From Nematostella vectensis (lineage: Eukaryota; Cnidaria; Anthozoa; Actiniaria; Edwardsiidae), in assembly GCF_932526225.1 (NCBI RefSeq), contig NC_064038.1, positions 11,035,070 to 11,099,069 on the forward strand: 64,000 nucleotides of DNA, written 5' to 3'. The position numbers and the translations under genes are program-made. Below, piece by piece: positions 1 to 10,481 of this stretch; the stretch's first letter is position 1, and each line of letters opens with the position of its first letter. Below the pieces are notes generated by a model. The model was not told the origin of the DNA. It saw nothing but the letters and a program-made list of their open reading frames with translations, and made no database searches.

Positions 1-376
1 AAACCTAAATCAGAAAGTGCCACCTGGTGCAAGTCTGCGTTCGCTCGCGATCAAAGACAACTTCTTTGGATCCTTTTTCCGGTCTCCCGCAGACGAAGAC
101 TGTAGAAATACTGAAGGCAAAGTAATCGAAGAACTGTAAGGGATATTTTTAAAGCTTGTTTCCGACAAAGGTAGCGACTTCGTCCAAGTTTGGGCAACAC
201 GCGGAGAGACTGTTAAATGTCTCAGAGGAAAGGATATCTACGATCAACACTTCGTTCTGAGTTGCGAAACAAAGAAGTGCCGGTTTGGATTTAGAAGAAG
301 GACGATAGAAAAAAGAGCTCGTAGCAGAAAAAAAAAGTGTGAAGAGAAAAGACCATCAAGAAGAAATTAAGGAGAA

Positions 377-436
<60 letters not shown>

Positions 437-616
437 CGACGAAAGAAAGTGGAGAATAGAAAAGCAAGTCGACAAGAGTCAAAAGGAGAGGGATAGGTCA
501 GAAGAGAAAGGTATAAAAATAGACAAACATAATATACATAATCTGGCCGGAGGTTTGTTCCTAAAGACAGTATTTATTTCAGTGTTTATTTCCTGCTAGC
601 CAAAACAGCTGTAAAA
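1..616. other. 5' flank of first GPCR gene, with GA microsatellite
   Basis: No coding region is supported here. A perfect (AG)n run occupies about 381-433 and produces artificial Arg/Glu and Ser/Leu open frames on the two strands. The rest is purine-rich and could hold the promoter and 5' UTR of the receptor starting at 617. I see no clear TATA box or splice acceptor just upstream of the ATG. Confidence 0.5.
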
Positions 617-3600
617 ATGAATAGCTCTAATCTAACCACACCACCGAGCAAGGCACAAGACCTCGAGTCCCAAATAGCTATGGCAATATTCGCCGTTACC
701 CTTGTACTTGGTGTGGTAGGAAACGGACTAGTTCTTCTAGTCGTGTTCGGAAAAGGCTCGCGTACCGTAAGTGATATTTTTATTATGAATCTCTCCATCT
801 CAGACCTGACATTCTTAATCCTCTCCCTCGCTGTAAACACGCCCAACTTCATTGGCAATCTTGTCTACTCGGTTGGGTACTGCAAGTTCGTCTGGCCCAC
901 AATTACAGTAACGTTCTTCGCTTCAGTCTTTACTCTTTGCGCGATGGCGATGCATCGGTGCCATGGGATACTTAACCCGTTAAAGGTTAACCTAACAGAA
1001 AGGCAGGCTATTTACTGGGCTGTAGGCATATGGGGCCTGTCTTTTGTGCCCGTATTTCCACTCATGGTCGTCACGGAGATTTCTGAGGAAGGCTGTCGCG
1101 AGAATTGGAGCTTGGAGAGCTCCAAGTTCTACACCGTCGCGCTGTTTTTGCTCCAGTACATGATACCGCTTTGTGTTATTGCGGGCGCGTATAGTCAGAT
1201 CATCAGAAGACTCATCCAAAGACAGGTAGGACGCAGGAGGGATGGGATGTGGGAGATGGACAAAATAGAAACATTATAATTATTATTATCATTATTATCA
1301 ACTATTATGTTTTACAATGCATTTTATTCATCCGATATCGTTAAAATTAGGTTGCACCTATAAAGGCCGATATATGAAGTATATTTTCAATTTATCAGCT
1401 GTTTTTTTATGGCGATTCCATTGTTCTTGCAAAGACATCCACTTTTTTTGAAGGATTAAAATTAATTTTAAAATTGTAATAATTTTTTCCAGTTTTCATT
1501 CCGGTTTTGATCTTTTGGAATTAGGTGAAATGGTTACATAAATTTGTATATAACTCTGTAGTACTTGGGCGTTTTAAAATTTCGCCTTAATATAGAAAAG
1601 AATTATCCAAAATAATGTTTATTATGAAAACGTAAATAAGATAATTAGACGCCTTTTGTCGGTCATTCTTTAACCGGAATACACTTTAAAGGCAAAAAAG
1701 GCCGAAAACGTTTGTATTTTCCGAGCTTATTTCCTTACCTAATTGTCTCGTTTGTCATTTTTCCGATTCCTTGAGCGAAAAACAAAACTCCCCGAGGGAT
1801 ATCCGTGTCCTTCTATCGTATTATCCGGGATGCGTGGGAATAACATTGATACAGAGTGATCTTACAGTCAAGATTTGAAGCTTTTAAAACGTTTTTTTTA
1901 ACTGACTTTTTCGCAGATTGAAATTTCACTCACATATGTCAGCTTCAGCACGTATGTTTTTTCCACTTTAAGATTATGGCCCTATCTTATCTGACGTACC
2001 TTTTGCTGCCGCAAAAGATGATGCAAAAGACGATGCAATTAAGATTTAGTTGTAAGATTTCAGTAGCGAACTAAATCCGCTTGAATTACTCTAGGAAAAT
2101 CGATCGATTCTACAAGATAAAATAAATTTCTCTAGCGTAAGAAAGTCTATGATAAGAAAAGGTGGTAAGATGTTTTATTACACTCATTTTTATAAGAACC
2201 TTTTTATATGAACATCCAGCCTGAGTTTTCACAAAAATTTTAAGAACATGCTAAGAACGTGCTGAGGCTCAGAAAACAGAAAAAAATTCTTTTTTAGCCC
2301 TGATGCGTTCTAAAAATGCAGAATCAAATTCTGCTCATAGCAACAACCCTATTATTGCTATTGTTCATTAGTGTAATTCTCTTTCTAATAATTAATTGGG
2401 TATTGTATTCTTATATACACTAAAATTTAAGAACATCGTTACGAACATATTCAGCCTTAAAATGCTCCAAAAATAAGAACGGCCCAGCCTCAACTGAAAA
2501 TTAGACGTTCTTATAAAAAAGAGTGTATTCGAAATAAAACCAAATGTAGTGTCACAAAATTCGAATAAGAGTAGAGTTTGTTTTGCGATGTTAAAAAATG
2601 GCAAAGGATTTAACTCTTTACGTAAAGCGTCAGAATCTGAGATTACTATTCCTTACAACAACACGCACTTCAGAAAGCAACTTAACAGCTAGGTGGGTGG
2701 GGATAAATGGGCAAGAAAAATGATAATATTAGCGAGAACCATCCCCCCATCCCCGTCCCCAGAAGTATCAAATAATTACACGAAGAAGCAAATTATAGAT
2801 AATTAAAACAAAGTCTCAGAATCTGACATAACTACATGATAACAAAAAGCTCCAGAAAAGCTAAAAATGAGGGTGGGCAGAAAAAAAATCATAACCAGGA
2901 AGACATAATGAAATTGGAAATAGGAAAATTCTCCCCTTTTCCCTTTTATTAGATCAAAAATAAAAACAAACTTAAAAAAAGTTCAAGTTATTGACAACTC
3001 ATTGGCTACAAAATAATTATGTACTATTTAACCACATTTTTTTTTTCATTTTTGAGTATTAAAGGCAAATGGATAAAGGCGTTAAAAAGAACCACGATTC
3101 GCCTAGGCCGGGAAAACAGGACCTGATTTGCTTGTTGTTGTTGAAAAAAAAAATCTAGGGAAAACTCTCGGCTAATACATTCGGTAAAAGCAACAAACTC
3201 AACTCACGTCGAAACCGGGAATCAAACCCGGTACCGGGGACGTTTATTGACGGATTTGGCTACTTACCAGAGTGATCTAGCTGATGCTTAATAGTTTTGT
3301 CACAAATAATTAGTACGTCTATTGAGAACCGAAAGTGGACCTTTGGCCGTTGTGGGGGTGGGGCGTTCGCACCCCTTGCACCCCCCTGGGTACGGACCTG
3401 GGTATACACGGAGTAAATTGTTCGATCAATGATGTATGACTAGAAAGACTACAGATAAGCTGTAGAATGACTAGGTGGCTAGAAAGACTTCAGACAAGCT
3501 GTAGAATGACAAGGTGACTAGAAAGACTACAGTCAGATAAGCTGTAGAATGACTAGGTGGTTTGACTAGAAAGACTACAGATAAGCTGTAGAATGACTAG

Positions 3601-4891
3601 GTGGTCTGCGTAGGCGTGGTGGAATCCGGTACGGAATCAATACAAGGTTGAAACGACATGTTTTACGCCTCAGGATAGTTTCGCTGACGTTTTGAGCACT
3701 GTACGAAGGGCTAACGCTCAAAACGTCAGCGAAGCTACTCTGTTTTCACGTAAAACATACTATTTCAACCTTGTGTTGATATATTACCCATGGTGCATGT
3801 TTCAAAACTCTGTTTCTCGTGCCCAGGTCCCCGGGTCCATGCTAGATGAGAATAGACACATTATCATTCGCTCAAAGAGGAAAGAAAATAATCAAATCAT
3901 CAAGATAGTGGCCGTCATCGTGCTCCTCTTTGCCATCTGCATGCTTCCCCACGAGTTAGCGGGTCTTATGATCTTCTTTGGCGATGAGACGAGAAGAACG
4001 CAAGGGCAGGCATTATCGAGGTAATTTATAGATTTAGGCACTGCCTTAAAGCGGAGCTCCAAACCAAAACTTTGCTTATCATTGATTTCGTTCAATAATT
4101 TTATTAGGGGTTATACTATATATATTAGGGGGAGGGAGAGAGCCAAAATTTGAAGAGGGGGAGAAGGCCAAGATTTGCCGAGTGGAGGGAGAGGGCCAAG
4201 ATTTGCCGGGGGCGGGGAGGGGGGAGGGGGGAGGGGTGGAGGGCCAAGATTTACCAGGGGCGGGGAGGGAGATGGACAAAATTTGCCGGTGGGGGGGGGG
4301 GGCAGGATTGGCCAGGGGGGGGCCCAAGATAGGGAGGGATAGTTACGCGCCTGACAAGTTCTAGATAAAGAAGACACTGATGAAAAGTATTATTTTCTGT
4401 CGTACTCAGGTATTCCCCAATGCTTCAGTATATTCATAGCTGCCTTAATCCGATGGTCTACGGAGTGCTAACGCGTCAGTTCTGCAAGGAATATCAAAGG
4501 TAGGTGATATAAACGTGGAAATTTCATTATAAAGCTGTCAGGGTGAATCAGCAAAAGCAATCACCATCATCGTCACCACTATCATCGTTTACGATCATCA
4601 CTACTTAACTACCATCATAAACATCATTATCATCATCATCATCGTCGTCATCATCATAATCATTATCATCATCACCATCATCATCATCATCATCACCATC
4701 ATCTTTATCAACATCATCATCATCACACCACCAGCAACGTCATCATCATCATCGTCGTCACTCATCATGATTTCCTCCCCAGATATCTCCTGATGTTACT
4801 GTGCTGTTGCCGTTACAAGAAGGTAGCAACGTTCTTAAAAAAGAACGCAAGCAAGCATGTAAAGCAAGCAATGGCGCAAGCTAGCATGTAA
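617..4891 (+). CDS. Class A (rhodopsin-like) GPCR, four exons
   Basis: Exons are 617-1225, 3827-4020, 4410-4499 and 4783-4891. All junctions are GT-AG with compatible phases, and the joined frame is 1002 nt, 333 residues plus stop. Rhodopsin-family landmarks are visible: N36 in TM1 (GNGLVLLV), D63 in TM2, C89 at the top of TM3 with C160 in the second extracellular loop, W139 in TM4, P184 in TM5, P244 in TM6 (AICMLP), and NPMVY at 281-285 in TM7. The DRY position reads HRC (113-115), which is unusual. The N-terminus has a possible glycosylation site (N5). TM1-5 are in exon 1, TM6 in exon 2, TM7 in exon 3 and the tail in exon 4. The last 16 or so codons and the stop lie inside the 29-bp minisatellite. 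It is probably a plasma-membrane receptor, perhaps peptide-binding; the ligand cannot be read from sequence. It is paralogous to the - strand receptor at 6798-7862. Confidence 0.85.
2179..2527 (+). mobile_element. MITE copy 1, TA target site, mariner/Tc1-like ends
   Basis: The ends are inverted: cactcatttttataagaac on the left and gttcttataaaaaagagtg on the right, flanked by TA on both sides. The whole sequence matches, in reverse orientation, the element at 45181-45531, and its left third matches a truncated copy at 9338-9476. There is no transposase frame. The TA duplication suggests mobilisation by an IS630/Tc1/mariner-type enzyme (inference). Confidence 0.8.
3100..3300 (-). repeat. tRNA-derived SINE-like sequence
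   Basis: On the - strand there is a good polymerase III B box (ggtttgattcc, around 3210-3225), preceded about 50 nt upstream by a weak A-box-like stretch (around 3270-3285). It is followed by a body that ends in a T-rich and GTT-repeat tail near 3130-3150. This layout fits a tRNA-derived SINE. No intact cloverleaf can be drawn, so it is not called a tRNA gene. Confidence 0.45.
3436..3605. repeat. Tandem repeat, about 40-bp unit, four copies
   Basis: The phrase gactagaaagactacag followed by ataagctgtagaatgac recurs four times with small insertions, just upstream of exon 2 of the first GPCR. Each unit contains a short palindrome (ctacag ... ctgtag). Confidence 0.8.
3641..3773. repeat. Inverted repeat with about 55-bp arms
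   Basis: The arm from 3641 (aaggttgaaa...gttttgagc) is mirrored by an arm ending near 3773 (gctcaaaacgtcagcg...tttcaacctt) around a short loop near 3700. RNA from this intron could fold into a long hairpin. The 54 bases that follow lead straight into the splice acceptor of exon 2 (3825-3826). Confidence 0.75.
4125..4335. repeat. G-rich purine minisatellite in GPCR intron 2
   Basis: Units of about 30 bp built on ggccaagatttgcc followed by G-runs repeat imperfectly between 4125 and 4335. Intron 2 (4021-4409) also begins with a 30-bp motif (tagatttaggcactgcct, about 4028) that recurs at about 26795 and, inverted, near 31700. Confidence 0.8.
4560..4765. repeat. ATC/CAT microsatellite in GPCR intron 3
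   Basis: An imperfect (ATC)n stretch fills most of intron 3 (4500-4782) and stops about 15 nt before the acceptor of the last coding exon. Confidence 0.85.
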
Positions 4892-5827
4892 AGTAAGCAA
4901 TGGCGCAAGCTAGCATGTAAAGTAAGCAATGACGCAAGCAAGCATGTAAGCAAGCAATGACGCAAGCTAGCATGTAAAGTAAGCAATGGCGCAAGCTAGC
5001 ATGTAAAGTAAGCAATGACGCAAGCAAGCATGTAAAGTAAGCAATGGCGCAAGCAAGCATGTAAAGTAAGCAATGGCGCAAGCTAGCATGTAAAGTAAGC
5101 AATGACGCAAGCAAGCATGTAAAGTAAGCAATGGCGCAAGCAAGCATGTAAAGTAAGCAATGGCGCAAGCTAGCATGTAAAGTAAGCAATGACGCAAGCA
5201 AGCATGTAAAGTAAGCAATGGCGCAAGCTAGCATGTAAGCAAGCAATGACGCAAGCAAGCATGTAAGTAATCAATGACGCAAGCAAGCATGTAAAGCAAG
5301 CAATGACGCAAGCTAGCATGTAAGCAAGCAATGACGCAAGCTAGCATGTAAGCAAGCAATGACGCAAGCTAGCATGTAATGTAAGCAATGGCGCAAGCTA
5401 GCATGTAAAGTAAGCAATGACGCAAGCTAGCATGTAAAGTAAGCAATGGCGCAAGCAAGCATGTAAGCAAGCAATGACGCAAGCTAGCATGTAAGCAAGC
5501 AATGACGCAAGCTAGCATGTAAGCAAGCAATGACGCAAGCTAGCATGTAAGCAAGCAATGATGCAAGCTAGCATGTAAGCAAGCAATGGCGCAAGCAAGC
5601 ATGTAAGCAAGCAATGACGCAAGCTAGCATGTAAAGTAAGCAATGACGCAAGCAAGCATGTAAGCAAGCAATGACGCAAGCTAGCATGTAAAGTAAGCAA
5701 TGACGCAAGCTAGCATGTAAGTAAGCAATGACGCAAGCTAGCATGTAAAGTAAGCAATGGCGCAAGCTAGCATGTAAGCAAGCAGTGACGCAAGCAAGCA
5801 TGTAAGCAAGCAATGACGCAAGCAAGG
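4845..5827. repeat. 28/29-bp minisatellite overlapping the GPCR stop codon
   Basis: The unit gcaagctagcatgtaaag plus taagcaatgac (29 bp, with a 28-bp variant lacking one base) repeats about 34 times. The first copies lie in frame in exon 4 of the GPCR, where the tail and the TAA stop (4889-4891) are read from the repeat. The remainder would be 3' UTR or intergenic. Long Leu/Ala/Cys-rich frames on the - strand here are products of the repeat. Confidence 0.9.
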
Positions 5828-6310
5828 GATTTGTGACGCATGTTGTTATATTGATCGAGGGAGCACATACATCGTATTGTGTCAAATGTTTGAATTATAG
5901 AAATGTGTGCGAAGAGCAGGTTTCTGCGCGCATGTCCGTAATATATGACCTTGCCTATGCCTATTTGGCTGTCGGTAAAACAACTTTTTTCTTGATTCGG
6001 CAAGAACTTCGTGCCAGATAACCAGAATGAAAGATTTGAAGCTTGTCACATTTTAATTAGAATGAGTCGAATAAAATTAGTAGTTTACATTGTTTTGACA
6101 AATTGACGCCTGTCTACTTTTAGTATTCATCTTCCTTAATTTGCGTCTAGTTCTATATCTTGTTTGTTTTGCTACAGCAGCTAGGTGTCTCCGAAAGTTA
6201 CCATACTACATGGCCACCCCGACAAGTCTCAAAACACTAAAAAACACTCTTGCGTCAAACAGAAGTGTTGACCACCTTTGATTATTATTGAAGATCCCTA
6301 ATTATTATTG
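5828..6310. other. Intergenic, no feature seen
   Basis: AT-rich sequence between the minisatellite and a small TIR element. No convincing gene or repeat was seen; the 62-codon frame at 5833-6021 has no supporting motif. Confidence 0.4.
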
Positions 6311-6512
6311 TGTAGTTCCAGAAAATATCCATACCCCCCATTGAGGGAATTTGGGGGTGGGGGGTTCAAACGCCCAGGAATTTACAGAGAGGAGGGGGAG
6401 GGGGGTAAAACGCCCTTTTTTCCTTAACAGTTACTGTATTTATTTTTCCAGGCGGTTGGAGATTTCAGAGGGTGGGGGGTCATACCTCCGACATATATTT
6501 TATGGAACTACA
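6311..6512. mobile_element. Small TIR element (202 bp)
   Basis: The ends are inverted copies: tgtagttccagaaaatatcc on the left and atattttatggaactaca on the right. The interior is G-rich (gggggtggggggttc and aggagggggaggggggt). There is no coding capacity. The superfamily is unknown and no clear target duplication can be seen. Confidence 0.7.
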
Positions 6513-6797
6513 CATTGCAGATCTTTGACTAAGAGTTATTAGAGATTTTTGTTCGTTTTAACAACAACAAAAACAACGACAACAATAATTTTATATTTTC
6601 TTGACTATCTTCTCGACGTGTTTTGTCCAGTGTCCAGCTGGACTCCCAGCAATGTAGTGTGCTGGACATGTGTTTCGTCAATACTTACTTGTAGTGTATT
6701 CTCGGATTATGCATCGCCATCGCCATTGCCATCACCCATCTTCACACCAACAACATCCAATACACATATATCTTTACCTTTCTGCCTTTGGTACGTT

Positions 6798-7862
6798 TTA
6801 AATACTAGTCGTTTGTTGTAGGGTGTCACCACTGCCATCACTCTCTGCGCTCTGCAATATCTTCATCCCCTCCCCTGCAAGGGGCCGATTCGCCTTTCTC
6901 CTGCATCCACCCATACAAAAGATGAATTTGCCGATTCTAAAAAAGTCATCTCGAAATCTCGACAACACGGCGCAGTAAATCAACGGATTCACACAAGAAT
7001 GAAAAACAGTGGCAAGGGCAGACGCACGGTATACTTGAGAAACGATAACATTCTTGCTATGGCCAAACATCTGAAGAAGTAGTGATACGCGATAAGGAAA
7101 CATGCACACAAAAAACAACACGACAATCACGGTGAGTGTCCTAATCACTTCGAAATTCTCGCGGCGGTTTGTGAGATTCAGAATGTTCCCTCTTGAGTCT
7201 TTTCGGAAGCGTGGCGCATGTGTTCGTGAGAGAGAAATTCCCATCCGAACATACGAGAACACGATAAGCGTGAATGGAATCACGAATCGAATCACGAATA
7301 ACGCAACCGTGTACGCGCTCACGTAATCTTTAGATGGCCATCGGATTATGCAGATACGTTTATATTCCCAAGGCGTGGCGAAAAGGATCTTGGGTACCGC
7401 CAGGGCTAGACTCAGCACCCAGATTCCGCTGACCAGGATGCACGCCGTCCGGTTGGTAATATCTCGTTGGAATGGATTGACAATCATCTGCCAGCGATGA
7501 AGGGCCATCACAGTCAGTGTAAAGACAGCTCCACCGAGAGCGACTGTAATTACTGGAGCCATGCACTTGCATATAAATACACTGGGGTTGAATACTGCTA
7601 CTCGTATGTGGATACTAAATGGTATGAATACGACTAGCATGAGGAGATCCGAGGCGGCGAGATTCAAAATGAAGATGTCATTCGGTCTCACAAGGCGTAG
7701 TCCTCTCATTGCAATCGATAGAAAGACCAGGAAGTTTCCTGTGACTCCGATGAAGAGAGTAAGGTAGTAGATGGCCAGCTCTGTTTCTTGACTAAGAAGG
7801 TTGGACCTTACTATTCGTGGTATTAACACTGTGCTGGTATTGTTCATTGTGGCGCTTTTCAC
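6798..7862 (-). CDS. Class A (rhodopsin-like) GPCR, intronless
   Basis: A single uninterrupted frame of 354 residues. Landmarks: N43 in TM1 (GNFLVFL), D72 in TM2 (LAASDLL), C98 at TM3 with C171 in the second extracellular loop, HRW at 122-124 where DRY is expected, W148 in TM4, P196 in TM5, P256 in TM6 (VCMFP), and NPLIY at 292-296 in TM7. The tail has a basic and cysteine-rich patch (FCMGGCRRK) that could be palmitoylated. A second Met at residue 6 precedes a glycosylation motif (NNTS), so the true start may be 15 nt downstream. It shares with the receptor at 617-4891 the NDIFI/SDIFI block before TM2, the HR(W/C) motif followed by NP(F/L), and GIW in TM4. It lies tail to tail with that gene, about 1.9 kb apart. 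Ligand unknown. Confidence 0.9.
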   Translation of the reverse strand: MKSATMNNTSTVLIPRIVRSNLLSQETELAIYYLTLFIGVTGNFLVFLSIAMRGLRLVRPNDIFILNLAASDLLMLVVFIPFSIHIRVAVFNPSVFICKCMAPVITVALGGAVFTLTVMALHRWQMIVNPFQRDITNRTACILVSGIWVLSLALAVPKILFATPWEYKRICIIRWPSKDYVSAYTVALFVIRFVIPFTLIVFSYVRMGISLSRTHAPRFRKDSRGNILNLTNRRENFEVIRTLTVIVVLFFVCMFPYRVSLLLQMFGHSKNVIVSQVYRASALATVFHSCVNPLIYCAVLSRFRDDFFRIGKFIFCMGGCRRKANRPLAGEGMKILQSAESDGSGDTLQQTTSI

Positions 7863-9337
7863 GTCGTTCTCTTCACGCGCTTAGTGTTGACGCCAGGTGA
7901 TAAAAACTTGTTTACCATGGAATTTCTCAGTGTTGTCTGTGAGATGATTGCGAGAATTAGAATGCGCAAATTATCCCATGTAAGATGATAAATATTGTAA
8001 AGAAAATAAAAAGTTGCGGTACTTCTAATAAAACCAAATGAATTGCAACGACAAATTGCTTAAAAAAATCACTACCACTACCAAATCATACTGCGCTAAT
8101 AAAAATAATGAAAACAAGCAATGCTAAAAAGTTATTAGGAATATCTCACGGCAAAATTTTTGGAAAAACTGCCTTTTTGAAAAGAACGCGAAACGCTTAA
8201 CGTTTTAGTATCTTGTTAAAACGTCTTGTAAATTGTTTACACAAGAACATACCGTATACTATCCTGGCTTGGGTTTTAGAAAATGGAATTTCCATCAGAA
8301 AAATGTATCTTCGTTAGGCAAACAGGCGGTTAGTGCCGGCGAAGTGAATACCTGACGCACACGATAAGGGGGATAAATGCGGATTAATCCACAATTTTCG
8401 TCAAACCGACGCTTTCATAGTCAGCTCACAAAAGCTTGGGTCACAGTCGAATGCGAGTATAAAGAGAGCTCTTATCTTGCTAAAAATTAAGGCTTTTTCA
8501 GCATTTGCATTTGCCTCAAGATTGACTGATACCAGTGAAAGGCAAAGGGAACCACTTCTTTATGTGTCTATAAACAATTATCATCAATGCCAGCTGTCAG
8601 TTAACAAGTTTGAGTGGCGTGAAACAGTAAAGCCAATGAGCAAATGCCCCTTGATAACTCGGTAAAATTCTCTCTTAAACGCCAGAGTGATATTTGCTCT
8701 ATGTTGATTGGTGGTAATACGATGAGCCCCCTTAAATACACGAAGAGTTGACAAGGGTTGATAAATGGCTCTTCCTTTTTTTGCTCGTAAGAAGCAAAGA
8801 ATCCCTTTAAAGACAAAAAGCCACTTGGGAGAGCGCGTTGTATTATTTGTCATCGTTTGAGAATTTGTGGATTATATTGACATATACCCTATTAAACTGT
8901 TCGGTGATCTTGTAAAGCATAGTACCTATACTTAATAACATCTAAAATCATCTGCTTGAACACTGCAATATAGCGGTATAGAAAAATAGACAGTCAAGAG
9001 ATATGGTTGAAAAATAGACCCTTGAATTGGGGCGTACATCTAATGTGACCCAATGAATGCAAAGTGCTTTAATTCATATAGTTAATTTTCTCTTGGTATA
9101 AGAATTTAACGTCTGGTTTTGATGGGAATAATGAAGAAGACACTACGATAATGGTTTCCCCATAAAAGATTGATTCTTATTTCAATTTCTCAAAGCAACC
9201 AATTTTCAAAGATATTCAGCGCAACTGTAACGAGCGATAGTGCATGACTGAACGCGAAAAAAATATATATACAAGTAATGCCATAAAACAAATCCCCCTT
9301 TTTGTTCATAGAAGAATAACAAAGAAAAAAAATGAAC
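7863..9337. other. Intergenic, upstream of - strand GPCR
   Basis: This stretch holds the promoter side of the - strand receptor. I see no coding signal; short frames at 8477-8853 lack recognisable motifs and overlap on both strands. Confidence 0.4.
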
Positions 9338-9476
9338 CAACCAGGTTTTTCATAAGAATTTTTTTGTAAGAAATTCCAGCCTGAGATTTCAAGAAGAACA
9401 AGCTCAGAACATGCCGAGGGTGGGAAAGCAACAAAATATTGTTTTGTTTGTGTGATGCGTTTTGAAATGCAGAATT
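9338..9476 (+). mobile_element. Truncated MITE copy 3
   Basis: The block with ccagcctgag, the downstream gaacatgc and then tgatgcgttttgaaatgcag aligns with the left third of the element at 2179-2527. The alignment stops at a TA dinucleotide (9476-9477), exactly where a mariner terminus begins. Confidence 0.6.
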
Positions 9477-9477
9477 A

Positions 9478-9720
9478 CAGGGTGGATCAAAAGTTCGTGC
9501 ACTTTTTTAATTGAATAAACAACACGTTTTACAAAACAGCAGCATGACAAGTGTTGCATATAATGAAAATACTTTATGGTAGTGTGTGAATACGAAAAAT
9601 CAATAGCAAGAGTGGCCTCCTTTGTTCTTTATTACAATTTTTATGCGCTTGGGTATGAAGTGAAAACGTCCCTGCACGGGAATTAGGATACTTTGTCAGC
9701 GATTTTTTAATAAACAAAAA
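9478..9720 (-). pseudogene. Mariner/Tc1 element remnant with transposase C-terminus
   Basis: A terminus cagggtggatcaaaagttcg begins directly after a TA at 9476-9477. On the - strand, around 9603-9690, one frame reads FIPKRIKIVIKNKGGHSCY and then stops. This resembles the C-terminal end of Tc1/mariner transposases (an Arg-Ile/Leu-Lys...Ile-x-Asn-x-Gly-Gly-His block). The upstream catalytic part is missing, so only the 3' end of an element remains. Its position fits insertion into the MITE fragment on its left. Confidence 0.6.
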
Positions 9721-10481
9721 TGCATTCTCAATTTGTGTTGAATATTGTATTCAGCGAATAAAATATCTCTAACCTTTGTGCTAAATGTCTCCTGCATCGC
9801 GATTAAGCGAAATCCTTTCTCGTTATATTTCTATTTCTCTTGTCTAAAAACCCACGCTATCGTTGTTTTTAACTCTCGAAACATTTGAACGGTACTGAGT
9901 AACCATAGCCTCTTGAGTGTTCGTGACTAGCCCAAACGCTCTCCGAACCTAACTTCGTATTTAGGTTCTATATAAAATAGGGAGTGAAACAACGCTCGAT
10001 TCCATTGTTTGAAAACCTGCCTAGTTACGGCCAATGTTGTGATGTTGGTATGAGACATGATTGATGAGTGACACTTCAACACTGTTGAATAAAATATTGT
10101 ATGACAAACTATGTACATGTAAGACAAAAGTTAATCAAAAGTGTGCAACCTTCAAAATCCAAATTTCCTTTTTTCGTTTCAGAATAGCACATTGTCAATC
10201 AAACCAAACGCTCGTATCTGACTATGAGCTATTCTCAAACGAGACTAGGATTTTGAATTTGCTGAGGTTGCACAACAACGGATTTGGCTGTAAAATAATC
10301 AGAATTTTAACCTGGATAAATGACTGAAATTTATGTCCAACATTTTGTATATATTTAAACTTGGATACTGCCATTGTTTCTTTACTTAATACTTAGCCTA
10401 TGAGGGTGCCTATTGTCTGTATGTCACAGTTGTACTGAAACCGTAGTTACTCAAACTTATATATAATATTTGAATGTTCAG
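9721..10481. other. Intergenic, no gene seen
   Basis: AT-rich sequence without coding support. Overlapping frames on both strands at 9927-10327 have no recognisable motif. Confidence 0.4.

Larger units (their letters stand above)
1226..3826 (+). other. Intron 1 of first GPCR, filled with repeats
   Basis: This 2.6-kb intron starts GTAGG and ends CCCAG. It carries a full-length MITE (2179-2527), a SINE-like segment, a 40-bp tandem repeat and an inverted repeat, each listed separately. The remaining AT-rich sequence (1226-2178, 2528-3099) shows no coding signal. Confidence 0.7.

Noticed and set aside
339..599. Arg/Glu repeat frame on + and Ser/Leu frame on -
   Set aside because: Produced by the (AG)n microsatellite.
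3100..3300. tRNA gene on the - strand
   Set aside because: A good B box is present but no acceptor stem or anticodon arm can be drawn; called SINE-like instead.
4881..5885. Leu/Ala/Cys-rich - strand frames that look like membrane proteins
   Set aside because: They are translations of the 29-bp repeat, with no landmarks of a real membrane protein.
8584..8853. 89-codon - strand frame beginning MTNNTTRSPKWLF
   Set aside because: No domain, overlapped by another open frame on the same strand, and no splice partner found.
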